64,000 nucleotides of DNA, taken from positions 1 through 64,000 of the forward strand of contig NZ_JAGTJJ010000008.1 of the NCBI RefSeq assembly GCF_028435365.1, given 5' to 3'. The notes beneath the pieces were generated by a model that was given only the letters and a program-made list of their open reading frames with translations, did no database searches and was not told where the DNA came from. This document shows positions 10,778-18,900 of the stretch, one piece after another; within the stretch, counting starts at the first letter, position 1, and every line of letters starts with the position of its first letter. A program made the translations under genes and the position numbers. The stretch comes from Polyangium jinanense. Lineage in GTDB: Bacteria > Myxococcota > Polyangia > Polyangiales > Polyangiaceae.

Positions 10778-10957
10778 GTGCCCAAGACATCTACAACGGT
10801 GGAGGGCCGCGTGATGCACGCGGGTACGCACATGTGGGTAGAAGCCGAGGGAGAGCCGTTGATGTTCCGCTGGTCCTTGCTCCCGGGGTTCGAGCTGGTC
10901 GTCTTCCGGCTCGGCGGTCGGGTCGACGCCTACTACACGCTCGGGGAGGAGGAGTAA
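10778..10957 (+). CDS. Small hypothetical protein (59 aa), possibly frameshifted
   Basis: A GTG start with GAAGGTGG about ten bases upstream opens a 59-codon frame. The product is mixed in composition (MFRWSLLPGFELVVFRLGG, ending YYTLGEEE) and looks more protein-like than other short frames here. Immediately after the stop, the next frame (to a TGA at 11043-11045) continues with EWVLRANNREEMALSRERWG, which also looks coding. A single-base shift near 10950 could therefore have split one protein of about 86 residues. A plus-strand hairpin terminator at 11243-11272 would end this transcript. It lies divergent from the TcA gene. No family recognised. Confidence 0.4.
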   Translation: MPKTSTTVEGRVMHAGTHMWVEAEGEPLMFRWSLLPGFELVVFRLGGRVDAYYTLGEEE

Positions 10958-11066
10958 CGAGTGGGTGTTGCGGGCGAATAACCGCGAGGAGATGGCGCTG
11001 AGCCGCGAGCGATGGGGGCTCGCGTTTACGCACGGCGAGGCGTGACGCTGGAAGCCAGCAGGGGGT

Positions 11067-11270
11067 CTACTTGCCGGGCGGCTTCGGGCCCGAGGGCAGG
11101 TTGGAGGGGACCGGCTGCCCGCGCGACTGATAGTACACCGGGTTGGTCGGGTTGCCCTGATTGCTCTTGTTATTATCGGCGGGCGTGCCAGGGGGCGGCT
11201 TGCCGCCGCCCCCTTTGGCTCCCGAGCTACTGCCTGCTTCCCACGGGAAGGGGCTTCTTGTCCCGTTTTT
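11067..11270 (-). pseudogene. Possible 3' remnant of a Pro/Gly-rich coding sequence
   Basis: Read on the minus strand this stretch is open for 67 codons and ends in TAG. It encodes a Pro-, Gly- and Asn-rich tail (PADNNKSNQGNPTNPVYYQS, then PVPSNLPSGPKPPGK). The frame begins at a TAA and contains no ATG, GTG or TTG before the protein-like part, so it cannot be expressed as it stands. It may be the end of a gene destroyed by rearrangement at the border between the Tc locus and the mobile element. It could also be a chance open frame. Confidence 0.25.
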
Positions 11271-11272
11271 TT
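11243..11272 (+). terminator. Rho-independent terminator
   Basis: A hairpin with stem ACGGGA/TCCCGT and a 12-nt loop is followed directly by seven T residues, oriented for plus-strand transcripts. The likely upstream gene is the small frame at 10778-10957. It also separates the Tc locus from the minus-strand peptidase gene at 11312. Confidence 0.6.
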
Positions 11273-11311
11273 AGCACCGTGAGTGACAACGAGGGTAACA
11301 GCTGGTGTTGA

Positions 11312-12229
11312 TCACAAAGGCTTCTCGGGACTATCCTCGTATCGGCCTGCCGCAAGCGATCGTATAGACTCTTGTGTCAAATCACCGTCTTGCAGCTGAT
11401 GACCTGCCAAGACATCTTGCACCTGTGCACGAGACAGCTTACCGCAGCGAAGGAGCTCACGAGCTACTGCCTCAAGGGGCTCCAGATTCAATCGAATCAC
11501 CGAAGCAGTACGGGCCAGTAGCCACTGGAGCCATGCTCGGCGTTCTCGTTCCGGATTCTCCGACGGTATTGTCAACGCGCCCAGGATCTGAGACGCCTGC
11601 GCAGTGTCGCTGTGCGCGCCAGCAAGGATTCCAGCATTATCGGTCCGGCATACAATCCTTTCGGCGGCGAGCCCACCCACTGCAGCCATCACAACTCGTT
11701 GCGCAAACTCCCGTAATTCGGCTGCCGTCGACATATTGCTTAACACGTTTGAGCCGATCGAAGCCGTCACGCTTCCGGCCACATCTGCACATTCCGGGCT
11801 GAGGCTGGCCTCCGAGTAACCGATGTCGTAAAGCTCGTATAACAAGATATGGCCAGCCTCGTGGACGGCAGTGCGCCATAGCTCGTCCTCGGGCGTCGTC
11901 GCATGAACTTCACTGCCCCTCAGACGAAGCACGAGCTCCAACTTGGTGCCGCCGTCGCCGAGACCAGCCGCTGCACACATGCTCTTCAACTCGTTCTTTT
12001 TGAGCTTCATGAGCACGCTGTCGAAGCTGTCGCAGAGGGCGCCAAGCTGCTCCAACGGGGTCGTGTAGCTGACGCCCGTGCCCCTGGAGAGCTCGGCGAG
12101 ACGACCTCTCGGCAAAGTATTCAGCAGAAATAGCTTTTCGGCGGTGGGGGATGTCGGCGTAGTGGTCCTCCCGCGCCTAAGGGTACTTCTCCGCTCTTCA
12201 GCTCGGCGCCTATCGTTCGTGGGCATCAT
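11312..12229 (-). CDS. FtsH-type (M41) peptidase domain protein with SAP-like motif, no AAA domain
   Basis: The 305-residue product has a zinc-protease motif HEAGH at residues 123-127, in the context AVHEAGHILLYELYDIG. A GGLAAERIV segment and a C-terminal helical part ending with LSRAQVQDVLAG follow, all as in the peptidase half of FtsH. The AAA ATPase and membrane segments of FtsH are missing. A SAP-like helix-loop-helix (about 76-105, LKKNELKSMCAAAGL to LVLRLRG) precedes the peptidase and may contact nucleic acid. Base composition is less GC-rich than in neighbouring chromosomal genes, consistent with transfer. No strong ribosome site is visible; ATG at 12229 or 12226 could serve. Substrate unknown; a role in the element's control by proteolysis is a guess. 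Confidence 0.72.
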   Translation of the reverse strand: MMPTNDRRRAEERRSTLRRGRTTTPTSPTAEKLFLLNTLPRGRLAELSRGTGVSYTTPLEQLGALCDSFDSVLMKLKKNELKSMCAAAGLGDGGTKLELVLRLRGSEVHATTPEDELWRTAVHEAGHILLYELYDIGYSEASLSPECADVAGSVTASIGSNVLSNMSTAAELREFAQRVVMAAVGGLAAERIVCRTDNAGILAGAHSDTAQASQILGALTIPSENPERERRAWLQWLLARTASVIRLNLEPLEAVARELLRCGKLSRAQVQDVLAGHQLQDGDLTQESIRSLAAGRYEDSPEKPL

Positions 12230-12540
12230 CCCGAGGCTACTTCCTCGCTCCGTTGTTCATCAAGGGGCATCGTCCGAACTGCGCCAAGTGAGCCCGAGCT
12301 TCGTGCGCCGTCGCCTAGCGCGTGCCGGATGTTGCGGTAACCGCGTGCCCCATGCGCGTGGTTGCCCAGCGAGATGCGTGGAAGGACCACGCCACACCGG
12401 CCCTCGCCGCCTGCCTGCGTCTCCATGACGGAGGCGGGGGTCGCACGAACGCCGAACGCCGGGGCGCGCGCCTTGTTCGTTATCCCTCAGAGGAGGGGCT
12501 TCTACTCAAGCTACACCACGAACGAAGGATACGCGCGTAA
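12230..12540. other. Intergenic stretch without a supported gene
   Basis: Only short frames without ribosome sites or recognisable sequence occur here. The right part (about 12478-12540) becomes less GC-rich and leads into the promoter-like module upstream of the gene at 12601. Confidence 0.5.
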
Positions 12541-12600
12541 TCGTTCCCCTTCGGACAAATGGCAACAGTTTCGGGGATAAGAATGATGGAGGGAATCCTC
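12541..12600 (+). promoter_or_regulatory. Promoter/leader module A (GGGATAAGAA type)
   Basis: A CTTCG block, a spacer of about 20 bases, GGGATAAGAA and then a short inverted repeat built on GGAGG/CCTC lie just before the start at 12601. The same order occurs at 13029-13088 before the sigma-like gene. The shared block suggests co-regulation. The -10-like GATAAG and the hairpin that would cover the GGAGGG ribosome site are inferences. Confidence 0.4.
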
Positions 12601-12927
12601 ATGAATATCCTTCGTCGTGTTGCCCATGCCGTTCTCGATCTGGAGAAGATACGCTGCGAGAAGACGGTGAACGTCTTTCGCAAGATTGGCCTCTACAGAC
12701 GCATCCTCGAATCGACCGGCACCGAGCCGAAGATCGCTGCGGAGATTGAAGCGCAGATGCTCTCCATCATGGACGAGGGCATCGTCGAGCAGTACGCGCT
12801 CTTCTCCCGCCTCGTGCGGGGCGAGCTCGCGTTCGCCGAGTTCGTCCAGCAGTGGAAGGTCTGGTACGTGGAGTACGCCGCGTGGTGCGACCGCGTCTCC
12901 CTCGACGCGTTCCGGCACGCCGCGTGA
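12601..12927 (+). CDS. Hypothetical helical protein (108 aa)
   Basis: The product is 108 residues from an ATG with GGAGGG seven bases upstream; upstream in-frame ATGs at 12559 and 12583 lack as good a site. It is predicted almost wholly helical and charged (for example RCEKTVNVFRKIGLYRRILE, then ISWR-poor acidic and aromatic stretches such as QQWKVWYVEYAAWCD). No family recognised. It is followed within about 13 bases by a hairpin terminator, so it forms a single-gene unit with module A as its promoter region. Confidence 0.6.
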   Translation: MNILRRVAHAVLDLEKIRCEKTVNVFRKIGLYRRILESTGTEPKIAAEIEAQMLSIMDEGIVEQYALFSRLVRGELAFAEFVQQWKVWYVEYAAWCDRVSLDAFRHAA

Positions 12928-12939
12928 GCCAACGCGGGG

Positions 12940-12962
12940 ACGGGCCTACTTGCCCGTTCTTT
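12940..12962 (+). terminator. Rho-independent terminator
   Basis: The stem ACGGGC/GCCCGT with a 6-nt loop is followed by TCTTTT on the plus strand, shortly after the stop of the gene at 12601-12927. Confidence 0.65.
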
Positions 12963-13020
12963 TAGCCCCCGCGCGTCGTCGTCTCATGCACGGGTCTTCC
13001 GCCGCAACACAGTGACGTTC

Positions 13021-13095
13021 TGTCGGTGGTTCGTCCTTCGCAAACATTCGCGATGTAGCGGGATAAGAACAATGAGGAGACCTCCTCATCATCGT
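13021..13095 (+). promoter_or_regulatory. Promoter/leader module B (GGGATAAGAA type)
   Basis: CTTCG, a 19-base spacer and GGGATAAGAA (13060-13069) are followed by the inverted repeat TGAGGAG-AC-CTCCTCA. An ATG inside this repeat opens an eight-codon frame (MRRPPHHR, stop). The layout copies module A at 12541-12600. It lies about 85 bases before the sigma-like gene start, so it is a plausible promoter with a structured leader. Confidence 0.4.
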
Positions 13096-13178
13096 TGAAA
13101 CGTCTCCGCGCCTGCGTGGCGCGCGTTCTGCGCGTCACGGGGCAAGGGCCTCCGTGTGCGCGCTCCATGGAGGACCCA

Positions 13179-13952
13179 GTGACGACCACGATTCCGAAGA
13201 ACATTCGCCAGGAGTTCGAGAAGAAGATCCGGCGCGGCATCTTCAACCCCGTCGCGCGCTTCCTGCACGAGAACATTCGTGAGGAGCGCATGCAGGAAGC
13301 CCTCGGCTTTACCTGGGCGCTCTACAAGAAACACGCCGAGGTGGGTGACATCCTCGACGACGCTCTGCTCGTGCATGCCTGCCGTCTACGCGCCATTGAT
13401 CTGAGCCGCCATCTCGCCTCCGGCGATCGGACCCAGCGGCTGAAGGACGTCTTCGACCAGCGCAACTACAACCGCCGCCGCGTCGAGGTCCTGGGCCTCG
13501 GCGAGTACGTCGCGGAGTTCGAGGACAACCCGCAGATCGACAACCAGGAGTCGAACGCGGATGTCGGCAGGGCGCGGCCCCGCAGCCTGAATCCGATGGG
13601 TCGGATCATCAGCGCCATCAGCTTGCACGAATGGCTGGAGACGCTCGCCCCGCGGGATCGCCACCTCATCGAGCTGCGCGCCGCCGGACACGACCTCGAC
13701 GAGATCGGCACCGCGCTCGGCATGGACAGGGTCGCCGTCTGCCGCAGGGTCAAGGTGCTCGGCGAGCTCCTGGCCCAGCACGCCGGCATGCCGGACGCTG
13801 TCCATCGCAGGCAGCTCAAGCGCGCAAAGACAAGCGAGGAGCCGGCGCCGGAGAGCGGCATCCGGGAGAAGGCGACTAGGGGCAGGCCCAAGAAGTCGGT
13901 GGCCTCCCCGGCGTGGCACAAGCCGTCCCGGCGGGTGCGGCGCGCGGCGTGA
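13179..13952 (+). CDS. Sigma-70-like DNA-binding regulator
   Basis: The 257-residue product has a helical segment resembling sigma region 2 (about residues 35-80, ERMQEALGFTWALYKK, then DDALLVHACRLRAIDLSRHL). A region-4-like helix-turn-helix lies at about 150-195 (LAPRDRHLIELRAAGHDLDE, then GTALGMDRVAVCRRVKVLGE). A basic C-terminal tail follows (RGRPKKS). The GTG at 13179 is preferred because GGAGG sits five bases before it; an ATG four codons upstream has none. It probably redirects RNA polymerase or binds DNA for the mobile element. It could instead be a sigma-like transcription factor without core binding. It has its own promoter-like module and terminator. Confidence 0.65.
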   Translation: MTTTIPKNIRQEFEKKIRRGIFNPVARFLHENIREERMQEALGFTWALYKKHAEVGDILDDALLVHACRLRAIDLSRHLASGDRTQRLKDVFDQRNYNRRRVEVLGLGEYVAEFEDNPQIDNQESNADVGRARPRSLNPMGRIISAISLHEWLETLAPRDRHLIELRAAGHDLDEIGTALGMDRVAVCRRVKVLGELLAQHAGMPDAVHRRQLKRAKTSEEPAPESGIREKATRGRPKKSVASPAWHKPSRRVRRAA

Positions 13953-13959
13953 TGCCGCA

Positions 13960-13988
13960 GAGAACGGGTTCGGCCCGTTCTCTTTTTT
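13960..13988 (+). terminator. Rho-independent terminator
   Basis: A 9-bp stem (GAGAACGGG/CCCGTTCTC) with a 5-nt loop is followed by six T residues. It lies seven bases after the stop of the sigma-like gene. The tail CCGTTCTCTTTTT recurs at 20883-20896. Confidence 0.75.
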
Positions 13989-13989
13989 A

Positions 13990-14315
13990 CTTCCGGGTTT
14001 GATACAGTCCGCGCAGGAGGCGCGGTCGCGAGATAGCTACGGACGCGCGCGCCCCTCGCGGCCCCGCGCACGTCCAGCGCGACGATTCGAGGAACTACCG
14101 GTCCGCGGACCGGTGTGGTCGCGCGATGGACCGGAACTACGGGGCGCGCACGGCCCAGCGTTTATGCTTCAATCCCGCGTTTTTATCTAGTGTATTGCAC
14201 TGCCTCGTTGTAGATTGGTCGAAACTACCGTGCAGCGACCGTGCGGCTGGTGAGCATCCGCGGAACTACGGCTGACGCTCCCCCTCGTCGGCGACGCCTC
14301 GGTGGCGAGGTGCCC
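13990..14315. other. Repeat-rich non-coding region; candidate replication origin or operator array
   Basis: There is no supported gene here. Four near-identical decamers GGAACTACSG or GAAACTACCG occur at 14091, 14133, 14221 and 14262. Their spacings of 42, 88 and 41 bases are close to multiples of about 42, and a looser copy (ATAGCTACGG) is at 14033. The 18-bp perfect palindrome ACCGGTCCGCGGACCGGT spans 14097-14114. Bases 14160-14222 are markedly richer in A+T than the surroundings. Iterons beside an AT-rich stretch are typical of replication origins, and the element's replicase gene is nearby. Operator sites for the regulators encoded alongside are the main alternative. Confidence 0.4.
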
Positions 14316-15098
14316 ATGTTCATTCATTGGAAGAAGACCCCCATTTCGGATCGGTCATATGCCGATCCGTACTGCATTCATGCCGGCCCTGGCCGGTCGA
14401 CCCTGACGCCGATGCTGAAGCAGTCCTACCGCGATGCCGGCAAGCCCAGGAACCGCACCCTGTGGCGCCCTTCGCGAGGCATTCGCACGTGCTGCATCGA
14501 GGACGTTCATGACCCCATCGCCCGCGTCGCTTGGTGGCAGGCGTTCGAGCCGGACTTCTTGGAGGTCGTCGCGCTCCTCGACAACGCTGCCGGGCAGCGC
14601 CTCCTCAACGAGTATGAATGGATCCAAGACGAGGTGGCCAAGGTGATCCGGCGGCCGTCCCTCGCCGAGGAAATCTTGTGGTGGTGCGTGCAGAGCCTTC
14701 CCAAAGACTTGCGCCCGGGAGAAAGCGTCCAGCAGCGACACGCCCGGCTTGTCGATGAGGCCCGACGGAGTGTGGAGGACAGGCTCCGGCCCTCGTGGGA
14801 GCGTGAACGCCGATACTGGCAAGAAAAGGCGGAGACGGCACGACGTGAGCCGCCTCGGGAGCGCCCGGACGGTGGTGCCCCAGCTCCGGGCCCGCAGAAG
14901 GCAGCCGACCCGACCCCGTGGTTCATCCGGGAGCTCGGGCTGACATGGCCGTGTACCGAGGGAGAGGTGAAAGCTGCCTGGCGCCGAGGGGCAAAGATTC
15001 ATCACCCCGATCAGGGCGGATCGAGCGAGAGTTTCATCGCCCTCAAGAAGGCCTACGAGCATGCCGTCGAGTTCTTGCGAGGGCAGGCGGCTGCATAG
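14316..15098 (+). CDS. J-domain protein with C-terminal DnaJ-like domain
   Basis: The product is 260 residues. The first two thirds match no family I recognise. A C-terminal J-domain spans about 200-258 (WFIRELGLTWPCTEGEVKAA, then RRGAKIHHPDQGG), with HPD at residues 230-232, the triad that stimulates DnaK ATPase. J-domains are usually N-terminal in DnaJ; here the domain is at the end, as in some phage and plasmid proteins. The ATG at 14316 follows a GGCGAGG site. Position next to the repeat-rich region and convergent with the replicase suggests a chaperone adaptor for element replication, by analogy with phage use of DnaJ/DnaK; this is inference. Confidence 0.72.
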   Translation: MFIHWKKTPISDRSYADPYCIHAGPGRSTLTPMLKQSYRDAGKPRNRTLWRPSRGIRTCCIEDVHDPIARVAWWQAFEPDFLEVVALLDNAAGQRLLNEYEWIQDEVAKVIRRPSLAEEILWWCVQSLPKDLRPGESVQQRHARLVDEARRSVEDRLRPSWERERRYWQEKAETARREPPRERPDGGAPAPGPQKAADPTPWFIRELGLTWPCTEGEVKAAWRRGAKIHHPDQGGSSESFIALKKAYEHAVEFLRGQAAA

Positions 15099-15950
15099 CC
15101 CGGCCGGCTCACCCGCGGCGACGCCATCGCGCTACCAGAGCACCTTCGGCCACAAGAACCACCCCAGCTCGTCGACTGCTCCGGTTGCAAGTCCCCGAGC
15201 AAGATCAGGAATCAGGCGTCGAGGCGGTCAACCGCTCACCTGGATGGCCTGACCAGGATGCGTCGGTCGAGAGGGGCACGGGCGTCGCTTCATATTGCGG
15301 ATGCCAATTCTTCTGCGGAAGAAGGGACCCGTCGGCGATGGCCGCGGCCCCTCTCTACCCCGTTCTCAAGGCGGGTCACCGAGGTCCGGTCGTAGCTCGG
15401 CCTCCCGGCGACAAAGTCGCGACGTCGCGACTTTCTAGGCGATGGACCTGCCCGAGACCTTCGCAGATCTGTCGCTGGCTCGGAGACGGGCCTTTCGCCC
15501 GTCGCACCACAAGGCCCCTCGGCCCCGGTCGAGCCTGCACCCCACCACCTCGAGTGCCAGGAGGACGACGGCAGGCACTGGCAGGGCTCCAGAGCGAACC
15601 GACTCGGGGACCATCTCCATACGCGGCCCGTGTCGATCCCAAGCCCCCGGAGAACGAAACCCTGGATATCCAGCCACTTCGCCATCCGGATGGCCCCGGA
15701 GCTTTGGGCCCGAACGGAACATCCAGGTGCCTGTTCCCGAGGGAGTCATAGGGCTGCGTAGAACACAAGGGGATTTTCCGCGTCGTCCCTGTTGGCAAAA
15801 AAGCGCCTATTTTCGTGCTTTTGCTGTGCTTCACGCCGGGTTGGTGGAAGGCGTGGGGGGTTGACCGGCACGCCCAGGATCGTGACCACGGCGGGCGAGA
15901 ACCGATGGGCGGGGAGCTCGCGTGTCCACCGCCCGTTGCCTGTGGCCCAT
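15099..15950. other. 850-bp gap with palindromes, no supported gene
   Basis: Several long frames exist on both strands but none shows a ribosome site or a recognisable protein pattern. The stretch contains a perfect 22-bp palindrome at 15413-15434 (half-site AAAGTCGCGAC) and a hairpin GACGGGC-CTTTC-GCCCGTC at 15486-15504. An inverted repeat GGAACA/TGTTCC with a 10-base spacer lies at 15716-15737. It lies between the convergent ends of the J-domain gene and the replicase gene. Confidence 0.45.
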
Positions 15951-18900
15951 CTACTTCTCCCAGCGCGACATCACCTTGGGCTCGACCACAATCGGCACCG
16001 AGGGCACGTACTTCTTCATCCCGGCGATCATGCAGTCGCGCATGAGCACCTTGACCTCCTCGGCGTGTTCTTCGGGGGCTTCAACGAGGAGCTCATCGTG
16101 CACCGCGAGGATCATCTGCGCCCCGAGCCGCTTGAGGTGCGGGGTGAGGAGCACCATCGCCTGCTTCATGCCATCGGCCGCGGTGCCCTGGATGGGGAAG
16201 GCCAGGCGCGCATTGTATTCGTCATCGGGATCGAAGTAGTACGAGACCCGCCCGCTCCTGGTGCGTAGTTCGGCCGGCATCTCCTCGGCCATCTTCTTCT
16301 GCCACGCGGCGATGCCCGCGTAGTTCTGCAAGAACATTTGCTTGAACTGCGCCGCCTGCTCTGGCCTGAGATCCACCTTGTAGTTCTTCTTCGCGTAGGC
16401 GATGAGCTTGTTCACGCCCATCCCGAACGAGCCCCCGAAGTTCACGGGCTTTGCCCGGTTGCGCTGCTCGTCGGTGACTTGGTTCTCGGGCACGTTCGTC
16501 AACAGCGACGCCGTGTGGCGGTGCGGGTCTCCGTCGCTCTTCCTGAAAACCTCCTTGAGCTTCTCGTCCCCCGTCTGGTCTGCGAGCACGCGCAGCTCGA
16601 TCGCGTTGTAATCCCCGACGACGAGCTTCTTGCCTGGGGGAGCCTGGATGCACGAGCGCACGTGTCTGTCGCGCGGCAGGCCTAGCAGGTTCGGCTGCCG
16701 AGCGCTGAACCTGCCAGTCACGGCGCCGATCTGGTTCAACGTCGCGTGCACGCGCCCGTCCTCGGAACGGCTGAAGGCCCGCAGCACGCCCTTGCCGGCA
16801 CCCGTGACGAAGCCGTTCTTGCGCCGGTAGAGGACGAGCTGCTGGGCCACGGGGAGGTACATGTACGGCGCGAGAGCCTCACCGCTTGTGCCCTCGACCT
16901 GGAGACCGAGTCGGTGGAGAGCCGCGAGGATCTCATTGTTGTTATCGAGATCCTCCACGCCCAGCATGGCAACGAGGTTCTTCTTCAGCTCCGCGGCCTC
17001 GTTCGTCCACATGTCGACAAGCCGATTCCACTGGTCTCGGTTGATCTGCACGCCGCTCACCTCCATCTGGGCGACAATGGGGAGGAGCTTGAACTCAAGC
17101 GCGGCTACTTCTTCGATATGCTCTTCTTGGAGATCGTTCTGGAAGATGTCCGCGAGAAGCAGGACATCCCGCGCCTGTTGCGCGAGCTCATCGCGTAGCT
17201 CGGGGCTGGGCGTCATCCACCACTCAATGTTCTTCTCAACAATCTTCTTGTCGAACGCTTGCTCACACGCGCGCTCGAAGGAGAAGTACTTGTCGTTCTT
17301 GAAGTGCCTGCCGCCGTCGAGCAGCCGCCACGCGATGGCCGTGTCCACCACCGTGCCCGGCATGAAGCCGAGGTGGTACTGAAACTGCGCGAGCGCGCCC
17401 TTGAGGTCGTGGCCGACGACCGTCACCTGGCAGAGGGCATCGGCGACAGGGCCGAGTTCCTCGCCACCGAACGTGTGGAACACCCGCGCCTGGCCATCGG
17501 GCAGGGCGACGACGACGATGACAGGGCCCTCGGTGATATCGGGACCCGTCGAGTGGACGACCAGGCCCACACGGCCAGCACGGAGAATCGCGCCCGCGAA
17601 GTGGTCCCGATCACCCGGCCCCGCATCGTACGGTACCGCGCCCCGGTGGGGGTGTGCTCCGGGGCGCGCTTCGGGGCGCGAAAACCGTAGCGATTGTGCG
17701 ATGTTGAGCTGGTCGGGCCCCGAAGCCCCGCAAGCCCGGGGGGAGAGAGAGGGCCCATAGGCAGACTCTGCATCCGCGCGACCAGCCCCCACGTCGTTCT
17801 GCGGCACGTAGGAGTAGAGCCTCTCCCCCTGAGCGAACGGGGCTTCGGGGCCGGATGGAATATCAACCATGTCCAGCTCACCATCTGTCCCCGTAACCAT
17901 CGGGATCTGCCGCGTTTCGTGCGTCTCGCCGGAGCCCGAGCTGGGCCCCGTTCCGCGCCCCGTTCCGTTCTGGGGAACGGGGCCTCGGGGCGCGGCCCCG
18001 GGGTCGGACGAGACCACCCCCGCCGGCTCGGGTGAGCGGATGACCGGGAAGGGCAGGCCGAACTGCGGGCCGGAGCTACCGCCGCCCTGATTGCTGCCGC
18101 CGTCGCCGCCGGCCCCTCGGCCGCCGGGGCCATCGTCGGGGTCGTCATCTCCTTCGTCATTCTTCTCCTCGGCGCACTCGTCGATTCGCTCGGAGATCGC
18201 GTCCCGCAGCTCGAGCTTCTCCCGAACGAACCACAATACGCGCTCGCGCTGGCCGTTCGGACCACCCACGAACTTCTTGCGAGTCGACCGGCCTTCCTCA
18301 TCGCCAGGAAGAACGAACCCGTCGTCCACGAGCCGTGACCAGAGCATGCGCTGCGCGAGGGGCATCGACTGCCCTGCCGCACGCATGGCCTCGACCACAG
18401 CCGTGTAGACGGCATCGGGGACCAGGTAATAGTGGTCCTTGTCCTCCCAGCCGATGCCTTTCCCCTCGGCGGTGTCGAGCGCAAACCCCACGTCGACCGT
18501 CTTGACCTTGCCCTGCACGAGGAGCGTGCGGAGCACGTTGATGAAGCGGTGGACGGGGTTCACGTCGACGGCCGCGCGGCACTGCTCGGTCGCGTTGGCG
18601 CGCAGCGCGGTGCGGGCCTTCTGCAGGAGCGCACTGGACCCCTTCTCATCGAGGACGCCGACGTCCTTTGCGAACAGGCAGAAGTACTCCATGCCCAGCA
18701 GCAGGTGAGCCATCGCCGCCGGAGCGCGGAGGTGCTGGCCTTCCTGGTGCAGCTCGGCGCGCAGCTCGATGAAGCGCTTCTCCATCAAAGAGCGGAGGCC
18801 GTTCATCTGCGACTTCAACCACAAGATGTAACCGAGCATCGCGTGCGGCAGCCGGTCACGGTTCTTCTGCAAGTCGGTGAGCCTCACGCGATCGACATCG

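Noticed and set aside
13072..13098. Eight-codon leader peptide MRRPPHHR as a gene
   Set aside because: The frame may be chance, with no ribosome site of its own; mentioned only as part of the leader module.
14918..15751. 277-codon plus-strand frame in the gap after the J-domain gene
   Set aside because: It begins inside the J-domain gene in another frame, lacks a ribosome site and shows no recognisable pattern; kept as an unexplained gap.
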